Below, one piece after another: positions 7,205 to 14,451 of a stretch of 22,985 nt of DNA. The notes below the pieces were generated by a model. The model worked only from the letters and a program-made list of their open reading frames with translations, made no database searches and had not been told where the DNA came from. This stretch comes from an uncultured Desulfovibrio sp. Its GTDB lineage: Bacteria > Desulfobacterota > Desulfovibrionia > Desulfovibrionales > Desulfovibrionaceae. The position numbers were made by a program, and so were the translations under genes. Position 1 is the stretch's first letter, and each line of letters starts with the position of its first letter. The stretch spans positions 1 through 22,985 of the forward strand of contig URTO01000002.1 of the NCBI GenBank assembly GCA_900550745.1. The letters run 5' to 3'.

Positions 7205-8014
7205 TTACGACGGCTGATCTTCCGAGGCGTCCGCCGCCTCTTTGCGCTTCCGCAGGGCATCACGCAGGGAAAGCGCCAACAGCACAAGCCCGGCGAGCAC
7301 CGCCACAAAAACGATCCCGGCCCCGATCAGGGCATACGGCGGCCCGCTCTCCGGCGCAAGCGGCAATCCGAGGAATTTCGGGGCAGGCTGCATGGGCACG
7401 GAAACCTGTTCCCGCACAGGAACAAGCATGACGGAGACACGTTCATAGTCGAGATCCGGCACGGCCTTGGACGTAAGCTCACGGATCTTGGCGACCAGAT
7501 TGACGACGGGCGAGTCCGGGGTATGGCGGAGGAAAACGGCGGCGGAAGGCAGGATACGCGCATCGGTGGCCTGATCCGTGCCTCCGAGCACCACATGGAC
7601 ACGGGACGTCAGCACGCCGTCGATGCGGGAGAAGGTATCGGACAGCTCCTGTGAGATGGCGTAGGCCATGCGGGCCTGCTCTTCCGAGGCGGAGGAGATC
7701 ATCCCCTGCCCGGAAAAAACTTTGCCGAGGTTTTCGTAGTCCGCCCGCGGAAGGTTGTTCTCCTTCAGGATTTCAAGGGACTGGACAAGCTGATCCTCAT
7801 CCACGGACAAGGTGAACCCGGCCTTTCCGGCGGCGGTTTTCTCGGCCCGGATGCCGCGCTTGAGCAACGTGGACAGCATCGTATTGACCTGCGCCTCGGT
7901 CAGCCCGCGGTACACTTCGACCTGACAGCCCAAAAGCGCCGCGCAGAGCAGCAACACCAACAGGAACGGGAGCCGGCGCATCCCTTTTTTCCCGGATCTA
8001 CGTGCTTCCGTCAT
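7205..8014 (-). CDS. sctJ: SctJ, inner-membrane ring lipoprotein
   Basis: A lipoprotein of the YscJ/FliF/PrgK family that forms the inner-membrane ring. The lipoprotein signal MRRLPFLLVLLLCAALLGC ends in a perfect lipobox (Leu-Leu-Gly-Cys). The two ring-building domains follow: VEVYRGLTEAQVNTMLSTLL then LSVDEDQLVQSLEILKENNL, and later GVLTSRVHVVLGGTD. A C-terminal transmembrane helix, YALIGAGIVFVAVLAGLVLL, is followed by a basic tail. Starts are ambiguous: ATG at 8014 (used here, 269 residues), GTG at 8038 with GGGG upstream, or ATG at 7981, which gives the minimal signal peptide. All keep the lipobox. It begins shortly after the sctI stop. Confidence 0.95.
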   Translation of the reverse strand: MTEARRSGKKGMRRLPFLLVLLLCAALLGCQVEVYRGLTEAQVNTMLSTLLKRGIRAEKTAAGKAGFTLSVDEDQLVQSLEILKENNLPRADYENLGKVFSGQGMISSASEEQARMAYAISQELSDTFSRIDGVLTSRVHVVLGGTDQATDARILPSAAVFLRHTPDSPVVNLVAKIRELTSKAVPDLDYERVSVMLVPVREQVSVPMQPAPKFLGLPLAPESGPPYALIGAGIVFVAVLAGLVLLALSLRDALRKRKEAADASEDQPS

Positions 8015-8041
8015 ATGTCCACGCCCCGTTTCCGTCACATT

Positions 8042-8620
8042 CTACCCCTGCTGCTTCAACAGCGATTCAAAACCCTGATTGACCTGCTGCGACAACGTCG
8101 CCCCGCCCGTGGCCTGTACACGGAGCATCCCCACAAGGAACTGCAATTGGTACAGCTCCGCTGCGGAAGCGTTCCCGCCGCCGACCCGCTCAAGCAGCCG
8201 GGCCAGCTCCTGCACGCCGTCCGCTTGAACGGCATCCGCCCGCCCTTCCACGGCCTGCGGCCCGGAAGCCGGTTCCATCCGCATCGGGCCGCCGATGCCG
8301 TCAACCCGGCTCCCCTCAGGGATGCCGTACACGGGCCCTTCGGAACGGCCCGAAGGGATTGCCTCATCCACCCGCGCCACGTCAGGAGTACCCTGCCCGG
8401 CCTCTTCAAGAAGCTCGCCCTCCCGTGAACCTTCGGCAGCGCCCTGCACGGACGGGCCGCCCTGCCCATCCGGTGCGTGCAACGCATCCTCAAAGGCACG
8501 CACCAGCTCGGCGGGAGGCTCCCCCTGCGGGCCAAGGCTCCGCAGTTCGGCCCCCTTGGAGACGCCCAGTTTTTCCAGCGCCTCCAAAAGCTTTGAAGCC
8601 CCAAGACCGGAAATGTCCAC
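8042..8620 (-). CDS. sctI: SctI, inner rod protein
   Basis: A 192-residue protein whose last ~45 residues, AAELYQLQFLVGMLRVQATG then LSQQVNQGFESLLKQQ, match the conserved helical C-terminus of YscI/PrgJ/HrpB rod proteins. That part packs beneath the needle. The start is placed at GTG 8620 because GGAGG precedes it by five bases; an earlier GTG at 8626 lies directly on that site. The rest is an unusually long Gly/Glu/Pro-rich region (residues ~30-140) absent from typical SctI (about 80-120 residues). It sits between the needle chaperone gene and sctJ. The yopR (yscH) gene normally found just before yscI is missing. Confidence 0.87.
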   Translation of the reverse strand: MDISGLGASKLLEALEKLGVSKGAELRSLGPQGEPPAELVRAFEDALHAPDGQGGPSVQGAAEGSREGELLEEAGQGTPDVARVDEAIPSGRSEGPVYGIPEGSRVDGIGGPMRMEPASGPQAVEGRADAVQADGVQELARLLERVGGGNASAAELYQLQFLVGMLRVQATGGATLSQQVNQGFESLLKQQG

Positions 8621-8646
8621 TGCCACCTCCGCCGGATTGCGCCAGC

Positions 8647-9021
8647 CTACGGTTCTTGCCGGAGTTTTTCAAGCAGCCCGCCGGCCAGTTCCGCCCTGGG
8701 GCCTTCGCCGGCGGCCAGCGGGCCAAGCAGCGCTTCGGCTTCGGCCTGCCGCTTCGCCAGCGTATAACACAGGCCAAGCAGCGCCTGCGCATCCCCATCT
8801 TCCGGCATGGCGGCCAGGACTTCGTCTTTCAAGATCCGTTCGGCCTCGTCGAAATCATCCACCACAATATGGCTCAGGGCCTTGCCCATAAGGGCGGGCG
8901 CGAATCCCGGACGGAGCGCAAGCACCCCCGCATAGACGGTACGCGCATCCAGCACGTTCCCTCTGTGGCATGCGGCGTTGGCGACATCAAGCAAACGGCT
9001 GATCTGGGTATCGGACAGCAT
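8647..9021 (-). CDS. YscG-like needle chaperone (TPR fold)
   Basis: A 124-residue helical protein with TPR-like repeats (SRLLDVANAACHRGNVLDAR, then GFAPALMGKALSHIVVDDFD, then QALLGLCYTLAKRQAEAEAL). Size and position directly after sctF match YscG/PscG. With YscE/PscE, that protein wraps the C-terminal helix of the needle subunit and stops it polymerising in the cytosol. ATG at 9021 is chosen because GGAGA lies seven bases upstream; a longer reading begins inside a terminator-like hairpin. Some TPR chaperones are interchangeable by sequence alone, so the assignment relies partly on the yscE-F-G gene order. Confidence 0.75.
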   Translation of the reverse strand: MLSDTQISRLLDVANAACHRGNVLDARTVYAGVLALRPGFAPALMGKALSHIVVDDFDEAERILKDEVLAAMPEDGDAQALLGLCYTLAKRQAEAEALLGPLAAGEGPRAELAGGLLEKLRQEP

Positions 9022-9076
9022 GGCATTTCTCCAATCATAAAAAGATGCGGGCCGCTCGGCAACCCCGCCTGAACGC

Positions 9077-9109
9077 AAAAAGGGGAGAAGGGGGCAGCCC
9101 CTTCCCCTT
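9077..9109 (-). terminator. Terminator-like hairpin downstream of sctF
   Basis: On the minus strand AAGGGGAAGGGG pairs with CCCCT(TC)TCCCCTT across a CTGC-type loop. This gives about twelve G-C-rich pairs with a two-base bulge, followed by a T run (TTTTT including the last paired bases). It lies about 100 bp after the needle gene stop and 55 bp before the YscG-like start, inside an otherwise co-directional operon. It is probably a partial (attenuating) terminator that lets sctF be made in excess. Confidence 0.6.
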
Positions 9110-9205
9110 GTCCGTCATCCCGCCCGGCGCGCCATGCGCAGGATGGAGCCGCGCGGAGGCATCCGGGGTGCGGCCCCTGAACCAGATTTCGGACGGGAAG
9201 CAAAC

Positions 9206-9466
9206 TCAGCCGGTACGCTGGGCAAGGCTCTTCATCATATCCGTCATGCTCTTCGTGACGGACGAAAGCGATTCCAGCATCGCATTGTATTGCCCGACTT
9301 CAAACTGGAGAACCACCATGTCTTCGGGCTCGACCTTTTCCTGCCCCAGCATTTCGGTCATCTTCGTCTGTAAATTCTTGCCCTTGCTACTGATCGAATC
9401 CAAACCGCTGTTGAACAGCTCATTGACGTTCAATCCCGGCGTTCCGCTCGTGCCGCTGATGCTCAT
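9206..9466 (-). CDS. sctF: SctF, needle subunit
   Basis: An 86-residue protein with the size and helix-loop-helix pattern of needle subunits (YscF, 87). The first helix region is around LFNSGLDSISSKGKNLQTKM. A turn with Pro (EKVEPEDM) follows, then the C-terminal helix LQFEVGQYNAMLESLSSVTK and SMTDMMKSLAQRTG, which lines the channel. This matches the Yersinia layout of a leucine-glutamine start and a terminal Ser-Met-Lys-Asp-Leu-Met-like segment. There is no signal peptide, as expected for a type III substrate. Only a weak GCGAG site precedes the ATG. It is flanked by its two presumptive co-chaperone genes. Confidence 0.95.
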   Translation of the reverse strand: MSISGTSGTPGLNVNELFNSGLDSISSKGKNLQTKMTEMLGQEKVEPEDMVVLQFEVGQYNAMLESLSSVTKSMTDMMKSLAQRTG

Positions 9467-9494
9467 GGCAAACTCGCTTTAGTTAAAAATCCTT

Positions 9495-9698
9495 TTACTT
9501 CACCATGTTGTCCATAGCGTGCAACGCTGCCTGCGTCGCTTCCCGGACGGACTGCGCCACAGCCCACTCGTCGGGGGCCAACCCCGTATCCATATGCCGT
9601 TTGACGGCCAGATCCATTTCCAGAACCTCATCCCGGATACCCTGCAGGGCGCAGGGCTCATCAAGGACATCCAGCACGGAAACCATCGCGTCACTCAT
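9495..9698 (-). CDS. YscE-like needle co-chaperone
   Basis: A 67-residue all-helical protein, the same length as YscE/PscE (66-67). It has the same architecture: a first helix ending VLEMDLAVKRHMDTG, a short turn, and a second helix, WAVAQSVREATQAALHAMDN. In Yersinia and Pseudomonas this protein forms a ternary complex with YscG and the needle subunit. The ATG overlaps the end of sctD by 8 bp and the stop is 28 bp before sctF, the same order as yscD-E-F. Short helical proteins are hard to assign by sequence alone, so synteny carries much of the call. Confidence 0.75.
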   Translation of the reverse strand: MSDAMVSVLDVLDEPCALQGIRDEVLEMDLAVKRHMDTGLAPDEWAVAQSVREATQAALHAMDNMVK

Positions 9699-11175
9699 TG
9701 GAACCTCTCAGTCGATACACGATTATCCGCCCATCCTTGCGGAGCTTCAACTCCTTCACATCGATGGACTCGAGCACATATCCGCCGGGAAGCAGGCCGC
9801 CCTCAAAGACGCGCTGCCCCGCAGCCAGGCTGACGAAACGCATGGGCGTCAAAGTTACCCCGGTCACCCGGAGTTCCGGCACGTCATCGGCTTGCGGCGC
9901 GGGGGCATCCCCAGCCTCCGCCTGCTGCGGCGCAGCGGCTTCGTGCCGGGCTTCGGCCTGAGGCCGCCTTTTCTCGAACGACGCAACCACATCGAATACG
10001 ACCGGGACGCCGAGTTCCGCCCTAGCCTTGTCCAGCACGCCGTCCAGCCGGATACGCTGGGCCACGTCGAACCGGCCCGCAAGCTCCACCTTTCCGGGCA
10101 GGAACCGAACCTGCACAAACGAAAGCCCCGCCTCCTTCAAGAGCGGCAACAAAACCGCTTCGACCGCGTCGGCGTGACGGATGGCCCTGTCCAGGCGGCT
10201 CCAGACGGCTTGTTCCCGCAGTACCGGGACATCTTCACGGACGGCGGAAAAAGCCTGCTCTTCCACGAGCCCGTCCTTCATGTACCCGGCGATATGCAGG
10301 CCGTCATCCGGGTTCTCCGTCTTTTCCTGCACGGAAAGGGAGAACCCCCGGCTGGCGAAGGCCGAGGTTACGGCATCGACCCTGTCCCCACGGAGCGTCA
10401 CATCAAGATAAACAGGGTATTGCACGCTTTGTGCCAAACGCAGCAGATCGGCCCTTTCAGCATCGTCACGGAGTATCCCCTGCACGCCGACACCTTCACC
10501 CTGCGGGAAGACGACCAGCGTGCGAAAACCGTTTTCATCAATAATCGTTTGGATTTCTTTGACTCTCGTTTCCGCGTCCGGGGTTCTGCCCGCATAGGAA
10601 AACGTCAGCCCGCACAGGCCCAGCAAAAGAAGGAAGGACAGGGCTAACCTCTGCGGAGGCAAGGAGCGCAGCCGCCCCCAAAGCGTTTTGCCAACGCCGT
10701 TGGCGCCTACGGAAGCCCCTTCGTCCAACAGCATCATCGGCTCGCCGAGATCCATGATCGGCTCTTCGGCTTGCGGCTCCACGGGCTCCGGGCGCTCCTG
10801 TGCCGAACGCCGCTCCTGCAAGCCCGATGCGACCTGACGCCATGCGTCCGCCGATTCGCCGGGCTCCGCCCACGCCATGCAGGTCAGGCCCAGAAAAAAC
10901 GGCGTGCGCGCGGGGATGTCCGCGCCATCGGACGGCAAGGGGGCGCCATTGAGCAGCACCTCTCCGTCGAGCGGCGTCACCCGCACGGACGGGACGCCGT
11001 CCCCGGAAAAGCCTATGGCGATGTTTGCGTGCCGGGAAGCGACCGAGCTGTCTTGAAGAATGATGTCGCAAGAGTCATCAGACCCTACAAGCTGGCTCCC
11101 TGCGGGCAAGACAAGTTCCGCCCCCATGTGGGGGCCGGAAAAAAGGCGAAAGGCCGTCAGACCGGAGGCGCTCAT
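9691..11175 (-). CDS. sctD: SctD, inner-membrane ring protein
   Basis: A 494-residue bitopic protein. Residues ~5-105 form a degenerate FHA domain (RLFSGPHMGAELVLPAGSQL, then GSDDSCDIILQDSSVASRHA) that recruits SctK on the cytosolic side. A Pro/Glu linker follows, then one transmembrane helix (LALSFLLLLGLCGLTFSYA, ~177-195). About 300 periplasmic residues hold repeated ring-building/BON-like modules, and a low-complexity Ala/Gln insert lies at ~410-440. The start at 11175 is fixed by an ATGA overlap with the sctC stop; the frame is open further upstream but only inside sctC. The periplasmic ring contacts SctJ and the secretin. Confidence 0.93.
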   Translation of the reverse strand: MSASGLTAFRLFSGPHMGAELVLPAGSQLVGSDDSCDIILQDSSVASRHANIAIGFSGDGVPSVRVTPLDGEVLLNGAPLPSDGADIPARTPFFLGLTCMAWAEPGESADAWRQVASGLQERRSAQERPEPVEPQAEEPIMDLGEPMMLLDEGASVGANGVGKTLWGRLRSLPPQRLALSFLLLLGLCGLTFSYAGRTPDAETRVKEIQTIIDENGFRTLVVFPQGEGVGVQGILRDDAERADLLRLAQSVQYPVYLDVTLRGDRVDAVTSAFASRGFSLSVQEKTENPDDGLHIAGYMKDGLVEEQAFSAVREDVPVLREQAVWSRLDRAIRHADAVEAVLLPLLKEAGLSFVQVRFLPGKVELAGRFDVAQRIRLDGVLDKARAELGVPVVFDVVASFEKRRPQAEARHEAAAPQQAEAGDAPAPQADDVPELRVTGVTLTPMRFVSLAAGQRVFEGGLLPGGYVLESIDVKELKLRKDGRIIVYRLRGSNE

Positions 11176-13046
11176 AACGCTCCCGCAGGCCGCGCCTGTG
11201 CCTGTGCTCCGGGCGATTGCCCTGCCGCGGGCGGCGACAGCGGGATCGCCGCGGCGGGCGCCACCGTCTCCAGCTTGGGCCGCTTGCGGGAGCACCCGCT
11301 CTGCGGGGCCGCCGGAACCCGTTCCTCATAATCGGCCTGCGTCGGTGATCTGTGGAATGTGGGCTCGTCCACGCGGGACGGCGCCGTCGGGTTCTCGCCC
11401 AAATGGATGACCTTCGGCGTGATGAGGATCAGGCGCTCCATGCGTTTGGTCCCTTTGCTCGTCGTCTTGAAAAGGTTTCCGAGCACGGGGATGTGCATGA
11501 GGATCGGTATCCCGCTGGCATCCGTGGATTTCTGCTCATAGTAGTACCCGCCGATGAGCAGGCTCTGCCCCGCGCCCACAATGGCCTGCGTGTTGATCTT
11601 CGTCTGCTTGATGGGCGGAACGCTGTTGGCGCTGACCGGCGTATCCTTGCTGTCGTTCTGATCGTCCTGCACGCTGACCGCAAGCTTGATGGAGGTTTGG
11701 CCGTATTCGTCGCGGATGATGTGCGGGGTCACGCGCAGAACCGTCCCCGCCTCGACCTTGAACAGATCCACCGCCTGATAGCCTTCCACCTGAATGTAAT
11801 AGGTGCTGGTGTTTTCCAGCGTGGCCTGCACGTTGTCCACGGTCAACACCGAAGGGCGGCCGAGCATCCGGGCTTCGCCTTCCGCCTCCAGCGCCTGAAT
11901 GCGGGCAAGGAAGAAGTCCGCGCCGTGCGTATAGATGGTGGACAGGTTCATGCCCGTCCCGGACGGCTCGCCCATCGTGGGCAGGGGCGAAAACTTGTCG
12001 CCGGTGCCGGAAAACTCGCCTCCCGTGCTCCAGCCCTTGTCCCGGCTGTTCGCGCCCTGATAGGTAACGCCGAGATCGCGCTTGAAGTCGGAATCGATGT
12101 CCACGATGGCGGCATGGATTTCCACGAGCTCCACGGGCTTGTCGAGATCCGCGATGACTTTGGCGTAATACGGCATCCGGTATTCGGCGTCATTGACCAG
12201 CACCGCATTGACGCGCGGATCGGCCATGATGTTCACTTGCGTGGCGTTCTGCGGGGCGGCCTGCCCACCCTGCTGCGCGTCGGGGGCGGAAGCATCGGGA
12301 GCCACGGGCGCCACCCGGCCCTGTGCGATGAGCCCGGTACCGGAGAGCTTGTCCACAGTGGCGGTGTCCTGCGTCACCCGGGTCGCGGAATTGGGCGAGC
12401 CGGTGACCATAGCCCTGAGGATGCTCGCCACGCCGGGGATGGTCACCGTCTTGTCCATGCTGTTGACGGACATGTCTTCCGCCCACGCATATTTGAGCGG
12501 AAAGACCCTCATCACGAAATTGCTGACCTGCGCCTCTTCAAAGGCGGTGACGGCGGCCGAAATCTGCGCAAGGTAGGAAGGCGGGCCGGACACGACGATC
12601 ATCGCGCCGCCCGGAGCGAGCGTTGCGGGCAACTGCGAAGAGAACACCGCCGATTGCCGGAGCATTTGGTACAGGCGCTCCGCCGTCATGGCCCGCGGGG
12701 TGATGAACGTCCGCGACAGTTCCGATTCGCTGTAGAAATAAAGGGTGGAGCCGAGCCGATACCATGCCACGCCAAAGGCGGCCTGCATCCCCTTGAGGAA
12801 GGTTTCCGGCGGAACGGCGTCAAAACGCCCGCTCACCTTGCCGACCACGCCGGGAGTGAACGAAGCGCCGAGCCCCTGCGAACGGGCGAAATTCGTAAGA
12901 ATGGCGGTCAGATCCTCATCGTCCGCGTAATGCGTATATGGACGGGAAAAGCCCCCCTGAGCGGCAAACGCCGGGCAGGAAGCCAGAAGCACCCCAAAAA
13001 CGAGCGCCAAAACCATCAAGAGCGAAACGCCACCACGACAACGCAT
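11172..13046 (-). CDS. sctC: SctC, outer-membrane secretin
   Basis: A 624-residue secretin that forms the outer-membrane pore. The signal peptide (LLMVLALVFGVLLASCPAFA, cleavage near residue 28) is followed by N0/N1 domains (YTHYADDEDLTAILTNFARS). A ring domain comes next, then the core starting at VELVEIHAAIVDIDSDFKRD and ending with VGAGQSLLIGGYYYEQKSTD, IPVLGNLFKTTSK and LILITPKVI. A Ser/Ala/Gln-rich insert (PDAQQGGQAAPQNATQ) lies in the N3 region. About 75 C-terminal residues are Pro/Ala-rich and could hold a pilotin-binding site; no pilotin gene is visible. The ATG at 13046 is fixed by a TGATG overlap with the upstream chaperone gene. Confidence 0.97.
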   Translation of the reverse strand: MRCRGGVSLLMVLALVFGVLLASCPAFAAQGGFSRPYTHYADDEDLTAILTNFARSQGLGASFTPGVVGKVSGRFDAVPPETFLKGMQAAFGVAWYRLGSTLYFYSESELSRTFITPRAMTAERLYQMLRQSAVFSSQLPATLAPGGAMIVVSGPPSYLAQISAAVTAFEEAQVSNFVMRVFPLKYAWAEDMSVNSMDKTVTIPGVASILRAMVTGSPNSATRVTQDTATVDKLSGTGLIAQGRVAPVAPDASAPDAQQGGQAAPQNATQVNIMADPRVNAVLVNDAEYRMPYYAKVIADLDKPVELVEIHAAIVDIDSDFKRDLGVTYQGANSRDKGWSTGGEFSGTGDKFSPLPTMGEPSGTGMNLSTIYTHGADFFLARIQALEAEGEARMLGRPSVLTVDNVQATLENTSTYYIQVEGYQAVDLFKVEAGTVLRVTPHIIRDEYGQTSIKLAVSVQDDQNDSKDTPVSANSVPPIKQTKINTQAIVGAGQSLLIGGYYYEQKSTDASGIPILMHIPVLGNLFKTTSKGTKRMERLILITPKVIHLGENPTAPSRVDEPTFHRSPTQADYEERVPAAPQSGCSRKRPKLETVAPAAAIPLSPPAAGQSPGAQAQARPAGAL

Positions 13047-13489
13047 CAGCGCCCCATATTCCAAGCTTGCATACCGGAGAAAAAAGAAAACGCCGACGCG
13101 CCACCGCCCTGCACCTGCCTTTTCCACCATGCCAGATCGTTCAAAAAGTCCTTGGCATATACCGGCATCAAGGCAGCGCCCTCCGCCAAAGGCACGACAA
13201 GGTGCAGTGAAAACCTGCCATTATCCACCGAAAGAACCGTCCTCCGGGTACGTGCGGCCGCCGCCACACGGGAAGCGCATTTCCGCAAAAGCTCGTCCGC
13301 ATCCTGTTCCGCGTCGGGAAGCGGGCCAAGATCGGCCCGCAGGATGCCAGTCCGCCCGTCAGGGGAAAAAAACTCCATGTCCAAATCGCCCTCAAGGTGA
13401 AAGCGAAAGACGCCGTCCGCGCCGGGCGAGGCCTTTTTCCAACCAGCCGCCGCCGTCAATGCGTCAACGGATTCCTGCAAAAGCGACAT
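13046..13489 (-). CDS. YscB-like T3SS chaperone (CesT-type fold)
   Basis: A 147-residue acidic protein with the alpha-beta pattern of class I type III chaperones: an N-terminal helix (LLQESVDALTAAAGWKK), then strands VFRFHLEGDLDMEFFSPDG and TGILRADLGPLP. A second helix follows, and strands TVLSVDNGRFSLHLVVPL. Its place immediately before the secretin gene and the terminal AFSFFSG...AWN segment resemble Yersinia YscB (137 residues), which pairs with SycN to bind YopN. A SycN-like gene is present next to sctW, supporting this reading. ATG at 13489 is preceded by AAGGAGG. It is the first gene of the large minus-strand operon. Confidence 0.72.
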   Translation of the reverse strand: MSLLQESVDALTAAAGWKKASPGADGVFRFHLEGDLDMEFFSPDGRTGILRADLGPLPDAEQDADELLRKCASRVAAAARTRRTVLSVDNGRFSLHLVVPLAEGAALMPVYAKDFLNDLAWWKRQVQGGGASAFSFFSGMQAWNMGR

Positions 13490-13505
13490 CTTGCCTCCTT
13501 GGGCG

Positions 13506-13535
13506 ACTATGCGGCCTTCCACAACGCCTTGTCAA
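13506..13535 (-). promoter_or_regulatory. Sigma70-type promoter for the yscB-sctC operon
   Basis: On the minus strand a perfect -35 box, TTGACA (13535-13530), is followed after 18 bases by CATAGT (13511-13506), matching TATAAT at four of six positions. Transcription would begin around 13499. That leaves a very short leader carrying the AAGGAGG ribosome site before the ATG at 13489. Spacing and position are good, but the -10 box is imperfect. Confidence 0.5.
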
Positions 13536-13888
13536 TCACCAAACGCGGATGCCTTGAATGAGCGGCATGGTTTCCCGCCCCACATCCGGGATCTGCCGGT
13601 GCGGGCTTCGGTACGGGCCTTTATGCGGCCCCGTTTCGCCGGCGTTCGGGCATCTGCCGATATAAGGCCCGCCCTTCCCATACTCAACGTTTCCTGCGCC
13701 TGCATCCGGGCAGTCTTGGCGTGCCCCCTATCCGTGGATCGGGATGGCTTCCTCAGCCTAAGCCTGAGCCTCACCGAAGGCAACGCCCCGCCCTTCGGCC
13801 CCATCAGGGGCCGCCAGCGCCTTGAAATCCCCCGAAGCATTGCCCCGCCCAAGGCTTCCTTTGCCGGGGAATCCGCTTTCCTCCAGGG

Positions 13889-14385
13889 TGCCGCCCAGAC
13901 AGGCGGCAGGGGCCGGGCTGCCCGTTTCCGAGGATATTTCAGGGCGTACCCCAGACACGCGGCAAAAGTCATGCGGAACGCTGGATCAGGAGCCGAAGCG
14001 TCCCCCCAGACAGGCGGCAGAGGTTCCGCACCGTCAACAATAACGGCATCCGCAGGGCGTACCCCCCAGAAGCGCGGCAAAGGTTCCGCACCATCAGCAA
14101 GGACGGCGTCCGGCTGGGCGTATCCCCCCACGGAAACGCGGCAAAGGCAACAGCATCATCTTGCCGCCATTTTCCGAGGCTGGCTGGCGTACCCAGACAG
14201 GCGGCAGAGGCCAGATCATGCCGAACGAGGCCGCGCAGCGTATACCTCTCAGATACGCGGCAAAGGCCGCCATAAGCGCCGGGCATCCGCCCGTCATCGG
14301 CATACCCCTCAGACATGCGGCACAGGTGGCGCACGTCCTCACATAAAGGCGGGTGGACGGTGCCGCCCAAGCGCGCGGCCTCCGC
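13889..14385. repeat. Array of ~9 degenerate 55-65 bp repeats
   Basis: A core close to CCCAGACAGGCGGCAAAGG recurs at about 13896, 13952, 14007, 14067, 14129, 14194, 14250, 14310 and 14366 (the last partial). It is usually preceded by GCGTACCCC. Spacings are 55-65 bp. The copies at 14007 and 14067 are the most alike, sharing AGGTTCCGCACC and most of the following 30 bases. The first copy is a perfect hairpin, TGCCGCC-CAGACA-GGCGGCA. Spacings are not multiples of three, which argues against a repeated protein, and unit and spacer lengths vary too much for CRISPR. Confidence 0.75.
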
Positions 14386-14451
14386 CGGCGGGACATCCGT
14401 CTTGGGCACGGAACCCGCCGGGGCGCCTGCGGCGGCCCTTCGCCGCCCTTC

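Larger units (their letters stand above)
13490..14451. other. 0.96-kb region without a convincing gene
   Basis: This stretch lies between the translocator operon end and the start of the yscB-sctC operon. It holds the promoter at 13506-13535 and a short hexamer run of type CCTNAG (four copies, 13751-13774). It also holds a block of degenerate ~60-bp repeats (13889-14385) and a GGCGGC-CCTTC-GCCGCC hairpin (14431-14447) just after the SctB-like stop, with no T tract. Open frames exist on both strands, but they have no ribosome sites, look like translated repeats and resemble no family I know. Confidence 0.6.

Noticed and set aside
11352..13400. A 682-codon plus-strand open frame antisense to sctC
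   Set aside because: It lies opposite a secretin with full domain structure; the composition is His/Arg/Gly-rich as expected from the reverse strand of GC-rich coding DNA.
13889..14385. CRISPR array
   Set aside because: Copies are too divergent, spacing varies from 55 to 65 bp, the shared part is short, and no cas gene is nearby.
13532..14409. Minus-strand frames with recurring Pro-Leu-Pro-Pro-Val-Trp-Gly or Asn-Leu-Cys-Arg units
   Set aside because: The repeated peptides simply mirror the DNA repeats in two different frames; no ribosome site, and repeat spacing breaks the frame.
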